DNA from: Myxococcales bacterium
GTDB taxonomy: Bacteria > Myxococcota > Myxococcia > Myxococcales > Myxococcaceae
Direction of reading: 5' to 3'
NCBI GenBank assembly: GCA_030681895.1
Contig: JAUXRI010000274.1
Location: 1-43,321, forward strand
Length of the DNA stretch: 43,321 nucleotides
The position numbers were made by a program, and so were the translations under genes. The notes beneath the pieces were generated by a model. The model was given only the letters and a program-made list of their open reading frames with translations. It searched no databases and was not told where the DNA came from. This document shows, piece after piece, positions 31,839 to 39,249 of this stretch (the first letter of the stretch is position 1; the number at the start of each line of letters is the position of its first letter).

Positions 31839-33635
31839 TTGACGAAGTACGGCCGCCTGGTGCGTCGAGTCTTCAAGTGGCTGGCTGTCATCGTTGCCGT
31901 CGTCGTCTTCGTCGTCGCGACCATCGCCATCTTCCGAGACGAGCTGTTCCGTCGACAGGCGAAGCTGCCGGCCTTCACCCACGAGTTCGGCAGCAGCTCC
32001 GACGTCATGGTGCCGATGCGCGACGGCGTGAAGCTGCACGCCGAGGTGTTCCAGCCACGTGGCGTCGAGAAAGCGCCGACGATTCTGGTGCGCAACCCCT
32101 ACATTCCGCTGCGCGCGCTCGAGCGCTTCCAGTGCAAGGTGATGACTCGCTACGGCTACGCCTGCGTGCTGCAAGACGTCCGCGGCCAGATGGACAGCGA
32201 AGGCGAGTGGCAGCCCATCATCAATGAGCGCAATGACGGGCTCGACACCGTCGCGTGGTTGGTGGCGCAGCCCTTCGTCGACGGCAACATCGCGATGCGC
32301 GGGCCCAGCTACCTGACGTGCGTGCAGCTCGCGATGGCCGACCAACTGCCGCCTCAGGTGAAGACGCTGGTGCCGAGCGTGTTCGGCGTCGACTTCCGCC
32401 TGTCGTCGTACGAGCGCGGGCTGTTCCGGCACGACCTGCTCACCGCGTGGGCGACCTTGATGCCCGAGCGCGGCATGCGGCTGACGGCGAGCGCCGACTA
32501 CCTGAAGGCCGCGGCGTACCTGCCGGCGATGGAGGCCGACGAGCACTTCATGACGAAGAAGCTGCCGTGGTACCGCGACATCCTCTCCGCCGAGGCGCCC
32601 GGCGCGGCGTACTGGCACACCGAGCAGCAGCGCACGTTCCGCGAGATTCCCGGCAAGACGACGGTACCGATGCTCTTCATCGCGGGCTTCTTCGACCCGT
32701 TCTTCGCGGCGCAGATGGACGTGTGGAACCGCCTGGGCTCGCGCGCGGAGAGCTCGCTCGTCATCGGGCCGTGGAACCACCTGAACATGACGAGCGGCGA
32801 CGTGACGTACGACGTCGACACCGGCCGGCTCGACCCGTGGCCGCTGATGCTCGAGTGGTTCGACCATCACCTCAAAGGCAAGCCGCTCGTCACGCTGAAG
32901 AAGGGCGAGGTGCGAACGCTGGGCCCTGGCGACCACGTGTGGCGAACGCACCTCGAGTGGCCCGACGCGACGAAGCCGGTCACGACGCTGCACCTCGGTG
33001 GCGCCGAGGCATCGCAGGCGTGCTCCGGTGGAACGCTCGACGCGGCGCCGACGACGAGCGCGTCGACGACGTACGTGTTCGACCCGAAGGACCCGGTGCC
33101 CTCGCGCGGCGGCGCGGCGATGTTGTCGTTCGCGTTCTTCCGCAGCCTCGGCATCACGCCGGGGCCGGTCGACCAGGGTGACAGCTGCGCGCGTGGAGAC
33201 GTGTTGACGTTCAAGGGCGCCCCGCTGACCGAAGAGACGAAGCTCTCGGGCGCTGCGCACCTGACGTTGAGCGTCTCGTCGACGGCGCCTGACACCGCCT
33301 TCGTCGCGCGGCTCATCTCGGAGCAGGACGGCAAGGCGCTGCTCATTCGAGAAGGTGCGGCGACGCTCGCGTTCCCCACCGCGCAGGCGATGGAGGCGCA
33401 GCCGTACACGCCAGGCACGCCGACGAGCGTCGAGGTCGACTTCTGGCCCATCGAGTGGGTGTTGCCGAAGGGCGCGAAGCTCCGTGTCGACCTCACGTCG
33501 TCGAGTTTTCCGGTGCTGCACACGCACTCGAATCGGGCCGGGCCGTGGGCGACGCAGACGGGCGCTGATGTGGCCACGCAGACGGTGCGAGTCGGAGACG
33601 GCAGCTCGGTGCTGACGCTTCCGCTGACTCTCTGA
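31839..33635 (+). CDS. CocE/NonD-family alpha/beta hydrolase (S15-like), membrane-anchored
   Basis: A 598-residue hydrolase of the cocaine-esterase/glutaryl-7-ACA-acylase/X-Pro-dipeptidase group. A hydrophobic segment (residues 13-32) anchors or exports it. VPMRDGVKLHAEVFQPRG starts the catalytic domain, and the nucleophile is Ser157 in MRGPSYLTCVQ, where the usual GxSYxG has Thr at the last Gly. Asp286 in GFFDPFF and His314 in PWNHLNM complete the triad. The C-terminal beta domain (about 400-598) has DFWPIEWVLPKGAKLRVDLTSS (in pieces), typical of the family. The start is a TTG at 31839 or a GTG at 31860; neither has a strong ribosome site. The substrate, an ester or amide, is unknown. Confidence 0.9.
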   Translation: MTKYGRLVRRVFKWLAVIVAVVVFVVATIAIFRDELFRRQAKLPAFTHEFGSSSDVMVPMRDGVKLHAEVFQPRGVEKAPTILVRNPYIPLRALERFQCKVMTRYGYACVLQDVRGQMDSEGEWQPIINERNDGLDTVAWLVAQPFVDGNIAMRGPSYLTCVQLAMADQLPPQVKTLVPSVFGVDFRLSSYERGLFRHDLLTAWATLMPERGMRLTASADYLKAAAYLPAMEADEHFMTKKLPWYRDILSAEAPGAAYWHTEQQRTFREIPGKTTVPMLFIAGFFDPFFAAQMDVWNRLGSRAESSLVIGPWNHLNMTSGDVTYDVDTGRLDPWPLMLEWFDHHLKGKPLVTLKKGEVRTLGPGDHVWRTHLEWPDATKPVTTLHLGGAEASQACSGGTLDAAPTTSASTTYVFDPKDPVPSRGGAAMLSFAFFRSLGITPGPVDQGDSCARGDVLTFKGAPLTEETKLSGAAHLTLSVSSTAPDTAFVARLISEQDGKALLIREGAATLAFPTAQAMEAQPYTPGTPTSVEVDFWPIEWVLPKGAKLRVDLTSSSFPVLHTHSNRAGPWATQTGADVATQTVRVGDGSSVLTLPLTL

Positions 33636-33753
33636 GCCATCGTTCCCGTCGCAGGCCCGATTCACCAACGCTCGAACGGACGCTGAGCGCAGCCTTCGGA
33701 CGAGTGGCGACGATGGCCGTCACGAAGCGCGCGCTGTTCGTGTGGGGCGAACG

Positions 33754-34440
33754 TCAGTCGCACGCGCCGGCCCGCTGCTCGCCTTTCACCTCGCGAACGG
33801 ACAGGCGCTTCCTGGTCACGGTGATCTGCCACTCGAGGTCCATCTCTCCCGTGACGCTGCAGCTGGGCACGACGAGGGTGAACGCAACCGTCGCTTCGGT
33901 TTCAGCCGTGAGCGCACGCACGTTCTTGCATTCGATGGCGCACGTGGTGGCTCGGGAGGCGAAGTCGAGCAGGTCTCCGGCTTCGTCTTTGAGCCACGCG
34001 AGGGCGCGCAGCGTTTGCTTGTCGCTGATGACTCTGAGGTCGAGGCGTGTCCCTGCACCCGTCGCGGCCACTTGCGTCCACGGCGCTTTCAAGACGGGAC
34101 AAGACCCGTTCCCTTCGAACTCGATGCGACGCGCGTAGACCCCCGGCTCGACCGACCTGGCGACGGCAAGCGCAAGGCTCGCGTCGTCCTTCTCACTGCA
34201 CAGCCCGAGCAACACGATGTGAAGCCCTGGCTTGAGCCCCTTCACGGAGTGGCTCTCGATGCTCTTCGGGAAGCCTGGGGCGAAGGCGAGCATGGCGTTC
34301 ACGTCGCTGCCATCGAGCGCCGTCCGCGCCGCAGCGGCGCTGTCTCGCGTTGGCCCACCGCCCCAGATGAGCGCACGACCCGGAGCCGCGGCTGCGAGCG
34401 CCGCACAGAACCCCACCACCATCATGACGAGCCGTTGCAT
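33754..34440 (-). CDS. Secreted hypothetical protein, 228 aa
   Basis: The start MQRLVMMVVGFCAALAAAAP is a signal peptide without a clear lipobox. The mature part begins GRALIWGGGPTRDSAAAART, is mixed alpha/beta and has several Cys (LCSEKDD, NGSCPVLK, TTCAIECKN, PSCSVTG) that may pair. LDWRI-type strand patterns suggest a beta-sandwich. GAGG lies about 9 bases before the ATG. It follows the LCCL gene on the same strand after 53 bases, so the two may be co-transcribed. No family is recognised. Confidence 0.75.
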   Translation of the reverse strand: MQRLVMMVVGFCAALAAAAPGRALIWGGGPTRDSAAAARTALDGSDVNAMLAFAPGFPKSIESHSVKGLKPGLHIVLLGLCSEKDDASLALAVARSVEPGVYARRIEFEGNGSCPVLKAPWTQVAATGAGTRLDLRVISDKQTLRALAWLKDEAGDLLDFASRATTCAIECKNVRALTAETEATVAFTLVVPSCSVTGEMDLEWQITVTRKRLSVREVKGEQRAGACD

Positions 34441-34493
34441 CGTTGGAGACCTCGCAGCCGTCACTGCCCGACCTGTTTCGCGACCGTCGCTCG

Positions 34494-35084
34494 TCACTTC
34501 GTGGGCTCTGGCGCGGGGTCAGTGCGCAGTGACACCGGCTTGCCGATGACGAAGCTCACGCTCCACGCGCCGTAGCTCTGCGAGGTGATGCCGTTCTTCG
34601 TCGTGCCCAGGTACTCGTTCTGTCCAGGGATGACCTTCACCTTGAGCACCTCGCGCTCGCCCGGCTTGATCAGGCCCTGATGCACCGCCGCCGTGCCGAG
34701 GTGCGTGTCAGACGTGTAGACCTCGGTGCCCCACACGCTGCCCGTGGTCGCGCCCGTCACCTCGAACAAGAACGTCTTGCCGAGGTCCGCCGCCTGCACC
34801 GACAAGGCTCCCGGGTCAGGCAGCACGCCGCGCAGCAGCCGAATGCGGTCGCGAATCGCCACCGCCTCGTCGAGCTTCGCCTTCTTGCAGTACGCGTCTT
34901 GCAACGTCTGCAGCGCGGCGATGGTCTTGTCGGTGTGCGGCTGCGTCTCGCGTTCGGCCTTCTCGCGAATGGCGGCGGCCTTCTTCTCGTACGCGGTGAC
35001 CAGGGCCTCGGCCTCGGGCGGGAGCACCTGAGCTGCGGTGGAGAACGACGTCACCAGCACCAGCGAGCAGACGAAAGAGCGCAT
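34494..35084 (-). CDS. Secreted LCCL-domain protein, 196 aa
   Basis: Signal peptide MRSFVCSLVLVTSFSTAAQ. Residues 22-85 are a charged coiled-coil-like helix region (TAYEKKAAAIREKAERE, LDEAVAIRDRIRLLRG). Residues 103-181 look like an LCCL domain: VWGTEVYTSDTHLGTAAVHQ, GLIKPGE, then YLGTTKNGITSQSYGAWSVSF (in pieces). LCCL domains are best known from animal extracellular proteins and occur in some bacteria; they are thought to bind lipids or proteins. The Cys usual in animal LCCL domains are absent. The ATG at 35084 fits the signal peptide. Confidence 0.8.
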   Translation of the reverse strand: MRSFVCSLVLVTSFSTAAQVLPPEAEALVTAYEKKAAAIREKAERETQPHTDKTIAALQTLQDAYCKKAKLDEAVAIRDRIRLLRGVLPDPGALSVQAADLGKTFLFEVTGATTGSVWGTEVYTSDTHLGTAAVHQGLIKPGEREVLKVKVIPGQNEYLGTTKNGITSQSYGAWSVSFVIGKPVSLRTDPAPEPTK

Positions 35085-35177
35085 GGTCGTGAACCGTAGT
35101 CGCTCCCTGTCTCTTCGTCCGGGGCGTGCGTGAGGCCTTTCGCTCGACGAGCCGTCAGGTGCGCTACGAGCGCGCGC

Positions 35178-35783
35178 ATGACCACTCCCACGCTGACGTA
35201 CTTCGACATTCCGACCAGCCGCGGCGAGGAGTGCCGCCTCGCGCTCTTCATCGCCGGTGTTCCGTTCACCGACGAGCGGCTCAACCACGAGCAGTGGGCG
35301 ACGCGGAAGTCGACCGCGCCGTTCGGAGCGCTGCCGGTCTTCACGATGGAAGGCCGCCCGCCGCTCGCCCAGACGAACGCAATTCTGCGAATGCTTGGGA
35401 GCCAGCACGGCCTGCTGCCGGTCGACGCGTGGGAGTCGGCGCGGCACGAGGCGGTGATGTGCTCGGTGGAGGAGCTGCGCGCGAAGCTGAGCCCGTCGCT
35501 CCGCATCAAGGACCTGGCCGAGAAGAGGCTCGCCCGTGAGGCGCTCGCGACGGGGTTTCTTCCCGAGTGGGCCGGGCAGGTCGAGGCGCAGATTGTGGGC
35601 CCGTTCTTCGGAGGCGCCGCCATCAGCGTCGCGGACCTCAAGCTCTTCGTGTCGACGTCGGCCATCTTGAAGGGGGTCGTCGATTTCATTCCCCAGGCCA
35701 CGTTCGACCCATTCCCGAAGCTGCTCGCGCTCATCGCGGCGGTGAAGGCACACCCGAAGGTCGTCGCCTGGTACGCGCGCTGA
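35178..35783 (+). CDS. Glutathione S-transferase-like protein
   Basis: A 201-residue protein. The N-terminal thioredoxin-like domain (1-76) has YFDIPTSRGEECRLAL, where other sigma/alpha-like members have Tyr plus RAEPIR, then the cis-Pro segment GALPVFTMEG and the glutathione-contact LAQTNAILRML. The C-terminal helical domain has AAISVADLKLFVSTS, the N-capping box of the family. It should bind glutathione or another thiol and conjugate or reduce electrophiles. Many such bacterial proteins have no known substrate. ATG at 35178; divergent from the LCCL gene. Confidence 0.88.
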   Translation: MTTPTLTYFDIPTSRGEECRLALFIAGVPFTDERLNHEQWATRKSTAPFGALPVFTMEGRPPLAQTNAILRMLGSQHGLLPVDAWESARHEAVMCSVEELRAKLSPSLRIKDLAEKRLAREALATGFLPEWAGQVEAQIVGPFFGGAAISVADLKLFVSTSAILKGVVDFIPQATFDPFPKLLALIAAVKAHPKVVAWYAR

Positions 35784-36059
35784 GCGTCTGAAGTCGGTGG
35801 TGCTGCGGCACCGCGAACGAGACGAGGCCCGCGTCGTTCGTCTCCTGGTTGCGGATAGATGCGAAGGGTCCGCGCGCTTCGCGGCGCTCGACGCAGGGTT
35901 TGGGCCTGCCAGCCGCGACCTCGAGGAGGCGCGAGCAGCGCTCGGTGCTGTCTGCCGCGCTCTGGGTGCCGGCGCTCCACGCGCGTCGGAGTTGACGCGT
36001 CGGGGCCTCTGCACTTTCGGTGCGACACTTTGCTGGCCGAGCGTCTTCATCGTGCCGCC
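35784..36059 (+). other. Intergenic 276 bases; weak open frame 35797-36090
   Basis: A frame from a GTG at 35797 could code 97 residues (RERDEARVVRLLVADRC onwards) with fair codon bias. It overlaps the start of the serine hydrolase gene by 31 bases, has no ribosome site and no recognised domain, so I do not call it a gene. Otherwise the region should hold the promoter of the hydrolase operon; no promoter stands out. Confidence 0.35.
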
Positions 36060-37184
36060 ATGCGATTCCTCATTCTCACGACGACCCTGATTGGCGCGCT
36101 CGTCCACGCGCAGCCTTGCCCCACCCGTGCGTCATGGCCCTCGGAGTCGTGGCCGGTGAAGCTCGTGAGCGCCGCCGACAAGAAGGCCGCCATCGACGAC
36201 CTCGAGGCCTTCGCCTTCACCCTCACCGGCAAGGACGGCGAGCGGCTCGGCATTCGCACCGACTCGCTGGTCATCATCAAGAACGGCGTCATCGTCTACG
36301 AGCGCTACGCCCGCGGCTTCGACGCCGACAAGCCCCACCTCTCGTGGAGCGTCGCGAAGAGCCTCACCAGCGCCCTCATCGGCGTCGCGGTGCACCGGGG
36401 CGCGCTCGCGCTGACCGACTCCACCTGCCGCTTCGTCCCCGAGGCTGAAGGCACGAAGCACTGCAGCATCACCGTGAAGGACCTGATCACCTTCAGCAGC
36501 GGCATGAAGTGGCAGGAGGAATACGAGAACCAGACGTACCAGGTGTCGTCGGTGCTCTCGATGCTGTTTGGCGTCGGCCACACAGATCAGCTCGCGCACA
36601 TCCTCTCGCACCCGGTCTCCGGCACGCCGGGCACGACGTGGATGTACTCCACCGGCGATGCGCAGCTCGCCTCACTCGTCGCGCGGCGGGCCCTCGAGGT
36701 GCGTGACGGCAAAGACGCGTTCTGGACGCAGCTGTTCGACCGCATCGGCCTCTCGAAGCTCGTCTTCGAAGAAGACGGCAAGGGCATGCCGCAGGGAGGC
36801 TCCACCATCTACGCAACGCCGCGCGACTTCGCGAAGTTCGGCTTCCTCTTTCTCAACGACGGGTGCTGGAACGGAGAGCGCCTGCTCCCCGAAGGCTGGG
36901 TGAAGGCCAGCATCACGCCGTCAGACGCGTACGTCGCGACGCTCCCCGCCGAGCCGCGCCCGTCGGGTTTCTCGTGGTGGCTCAATCGCCCGCTGCCCGC
37001 GCAGTCGCGCCCGAAGCCGTGGCCCGACGTCCCCGAAGACGCCTACGCCGCCTCAGGCCACTGGGGCCAGCGCATCGTCGTGGTGCCGTCGGAAGACGTC
37101 GTCATCGTGCGCTTCGGAGACGACCGCAAAGGCGCCATCGACGCCAACGGCCTCATCAAGCGGGCGCTCGAGGTGACGCGATGA
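36060..37184 (+). CDS. Secreted serine hydrolase, beta-lactamase/EstB family
   Basis: A 374-residue member of the class C beta-lactamase/penicillin-binding-protein-like family. A signal peptide (MRFLILTTTLIGALVHAQ) exports it. The SxxK motif is Ser97-Val-Ala-Lys100, the Tyr motif is MYSTGDAQL (YSN variant), and GHWGQ near residue 340 fits the HxG/KTG position. Such proteins act as esterases, D-amino-acid peptidases or transacylases; a true lactamase role is not implied. The ATG at 36060 fits the signal peptide; the frame extends upstream without protein character. It shares ATGA with the lipoprotein gene that follows, so they form an operon. Confidence 0.9.
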   Translation: MRFLILTTTLIGALVHAQPCPTRASWPSESWPVKLVSAADKKAAIDDLEAFAFTLTGKDGERLGIRTDSLVIIKNGVIVYERYARGFDADKPHLSWSVAKSLTSALIGVAVHRGALALTDSTCRFVPEAEGTKHCSITVKDLITFSSGMKWQEEYENQTYQVSSVLSMLFGVGHTDQLAHILSHPVSGTPGTTWMYSTGDAQLASLVARRALEVRDGKDAFWTQLFDRIGLSKLVFEEDGKGMPQGGSTIYATPRDFAKFGFLFLNDGCWNGERLLPEGWVKASITPSDAYVATLPAEPRPSGFSWWLNRPLPAQSRPKPWPDVPEDAYAASGHWGQRIVVVPSEDVVIVRFGDDRKGAIDANGLIKRALEVTR

Positions 37185-37480
37185 GAGCGCTCGGCTTCGT
37201 CCTCCTGCTCGCCGGCTGCGCCAACGAGACCGGCTCTCCGCGCACGTATGACAACAACGACCTCGAGCTGTCGGTCGGCAACGCCGCGCGCATGGGCTGC
37301 AGCTGCCGCTACGTGATGGGGCTCACCGAGGCCGAGTGCCGCGCGTGGGTGAAGGCGTCGCCCGACATCGCGTTCGTGCGCTTCGATGACGTCAACCGCC
37401 GCGTCGACGCCTCGGCTTTCATCAGCTGGACAGGCACCGCGAAGGTCGTCGATGCGCGCCGAGGCTGCGTGCTCGAGTAA
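37181..37480 (+). CDS. Small lipoprotein coupled to the serine hydrolase, 99 aa
   Basis: MRALGFVLLLAGCANETGS is a short signal peptide with Cys13 as lipidation site. The mature part has a Cys cluster (MGCSCRYVMGLTEAEC) and a final Cys three residues from the end. Translation starts in the ATGA overlap with the hydrolase stop. The Cys pattern and coupling suggest an outer-membrane partner of the hydrolase, but this is inference. Confidence 0.75.
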   Translation: MRALGFVLLLAGCANETGSPRTYDNNDLELSVGNAARMGCSCRYVMGLTEAECRAWVKASPDIAFVRFDDVNRRVDASAFISWTGTAKVVDARRGCVLE

Positions 37481-37495
37481 GACCTCGCTGATCAG

Positions 37496-37515
37496 CTGGC
37501 GCACCAGGGTGCCAG
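37496..37515 (+). terminator. Hairpin after the hydrolase-lipoprotein operon
   Basis: CTGGC (37496-37500) and GCCAG (37511-37515), with inner ACC/GGT, form an interrupted stem 16 bases after the lipoprotein stop. No T-run follows, so it is only a possible terminator. Confidence 0.3.
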
Positions 37516-37593
37516 TTCACTGGCGCCTCCTCACGGCGAGAAGTCAGGCGATGTGAGGCCACGAACGGGCCGAGGCGCGTCATCGTCGCGCGC

Positions 37594-39204
37594 ATGCTCC
37601 GAACCCTCACGTCGTGCCTGCTTGCCCTCCTTCTCATCGCCTGCCCCGGGCGCGTCGACGATCGCCCCGAGCCGCTGCCCGTCGACGCTGGCACCGGGTC
37701 GACCATGGATGCCGGTGTCGATGCGGGCGTCGTCCCCATCACGGTGACGTGGACTCCCTGTCCTCTCAAGACCGGCATGAGCGAGTCGACGGCACAGTGT
37801 GCAGTGCTCGAGACTCCGCTCGAGGCGTCGAACCCGGGCGGCCCCACCATCGAGTACTTCGTGAAGCGGTACCGCCCTCCGAACGGGCGCGGGCTGCGCT
37901 CGATGTGGATGCTGCAAGGAGGGCCTGGTGCCTCTGGGCTCGTCTTCGAGGGCCTCTCGGAGGCGCTCGGCACGCGCTTCCCTGACGTCGACTACTATTT
38001 CCCGGACCATCGCGGCACCGGCAGGTCGAGCCGCATCAGCTGTCGTGTCCAGGAAAGTCCTGTGAGCGAAGGTGGCCAGTACATCACCAACACCGAATGG
38101 CCCGCGTGCATCGCTGCCGTCCAGACAGACCTCGGGCCGAAGTTGGCCGCGTTCACCATGACCAATGCAGCGAACGACGTCGGCGTCGCGATCGAGGCGA
38201 CGCGGCAGCCAAACCAACCAGTGTTCGTGTACGGGGTCTCCTACGGAACGTCCCTCGCGCTGCGGTACCTGCAACTCTTCCCCTCGCAGGCAGACGGCGT
38301 CGTGCTCGATTCCATCGCGCCGCCGGGCATCAGCCTCTACCGGCAAGACGAGGACGCCAACGAAGCGGCGCGCGACTACTTCGCGGCCTGCGCCTCCGAC
38401 TCCCTGTGTGCAGCGAAGCTGGGGCCCCTGCCATGGCAAAAGGCCGAAGCCCTCTTCGCGAAGCTCAAGCTGGGGCACTGCGCCGAGGCTGCGGTCGAAG
38501 GCGTGCCGACGCACCTGTTGCTCCGCCGGGTCTTCGGCAGCTTCCTGATGGACCCAGTGCTCCGCGCCTACATCGCGCCGATCGTCTACCGGGCCGATCG
38601 ATGCGAGCCATCCGATGCAGAGGCGCTCGCGGTGTTGTTGAACCAGGTCTCGCGGTCGCCGCTCACCCCGCCGCTGGAGCACCAGCTCTGGGGCTGGGTC
38701 TTGAGCCAGAACATCCTCCACTCGGAGTTCGGCGAGACGCCGCAGCCCACCGCCGCGATGTTGGCCGCGATTCGCGAGGCCTCGGTTGCCTCACGCGACG
38801 TGACCGAGGGCTTCGAAGCCACGCTGAACTGGCCCGTGTATCCGGCGGATCGTTTCGTCGGAAAGTGGCCTGAGACGCAGACGCCGATGGTCATGCTGCA
38901 GGGCGGGCTCGACCCGGCCACCATCCTCCGGAAGGCTCGGGCCGCGCGCGATCGACTCAGTCGCGCGAATCAAACGTGGGTCGAGATTCCTTCGGCGACG
39001 CACACCGTCATCGCGTCGTCGCCGTTCGTCAACGCCATCGGTGAGCGGCGCTCGTGTGGGACGGCCGTGATGATGTCGTTCGTCGAAAACCCCCGCGCGC
39101 CGGTCGACACCTCGTGCGTCTCGAAGGTGGAAGGCCTCAACTGGAGCCTGACGAACACGTCCATCACCCTCTCGCTCCTCGGGAAGAGCGATGCATGGGA
39201 GTAG
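37594..39204 (+). CDS. Lipoprotein alpha/beta hydrolase, prolyl/tripeptidyl aminopeptidase-like
   Basis: A 536-residue lipoprotein: MLRTLTSCLLALLLIACPG with Cys17, then a DAG linker (VDAGTGSTMDAGVDAGV). The catalytic domain has LQGGPGASG (oxyanion-hole motif of proline iminopeptidases), FPDHRGTGRSS, nucleophile Ser216 in VYGVSYGTSLALRY, Asp440 in QGGLDPAT and His470 in SATHTVI. The long insert between the nucleophile and the acid, and the C-terminal TAP-like region, match tripeptidyl aminopeptidase/SlpD-E-like enzymes. It probably trims peptides outside the cell, which suits a predatory or proteolytic lifestyle. Last residues near 536 contain no sorting tail. Confidence 0.88.
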   Translation: MLRTLTSCLLALLLIACPGRVDDRPEPLPVDAGTGSTMDAGVDAGVVPITVTWTPCPLKTGMSESTAQCAVLETPLEASNPGGPTIEYFVKRYRPPNGRGLRSMWMLQGGPGASGLVFEGLSEALGTRFPDVDYYFPDHRGTGRSSRISCRVQESPVSEGGQYITNTEWPACIAAVQTDLGPKLAAFTMTNAANDVGVAIEATRQPNQPVFVYGVSYGTSLALRYLQLFPSQADGVVLDSIAPPGISLYRQDEDANEAARDYFAACASDSLCAAKLGPLPWQKAEALFAKLKLGHCAEAAVEGVPTHLLLRRVFGSFLMDPVLRAYIAPIVYRADRCEPSDAEALAVLLNQVSRSPLTPPLEHQLWGWVLSQNILHSEFGETPQPTAAMLAAIREASVASRDVTEGFEATLNWPVYPADRFVGKWPETQTPMVMLQGGLDPATILRKARAARDRLSRANQTWVEIPSATHTVIASSPFVNAIGERRSCGTAVMMSFVENPRAPVDTSCVSKVEGLNWSLTNTSITLSLLGKSDAWE

Positions 39205-39249
39205 CCGCCAGCGTGCTGGCGACAGGCGACTGGCGATGTCGCTGGCGGA

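Noticed and set aside
31536..33668. Minus-strand open frame of 710 codons over the CocE-type hydrolase
   Set aside because: Antisense shadow with Arg-rich low-complexity translation; the plus strand has a full catalytic triad.
35797..36090. Possible 97-codon gene upstream of the serine hydrolase
   Set aside because: It overlaps the hydrolase start, has no ribosome site and no recognisable domain; kept only as a note on the intergenic entry.
36060..37184. Antibiotic-resistance beta-lactamase
   Set aside because: The fold and SxxK motif are shared by many esterases and peptidases; YST replaces YSN, and no lactamase-specific feature is seen.
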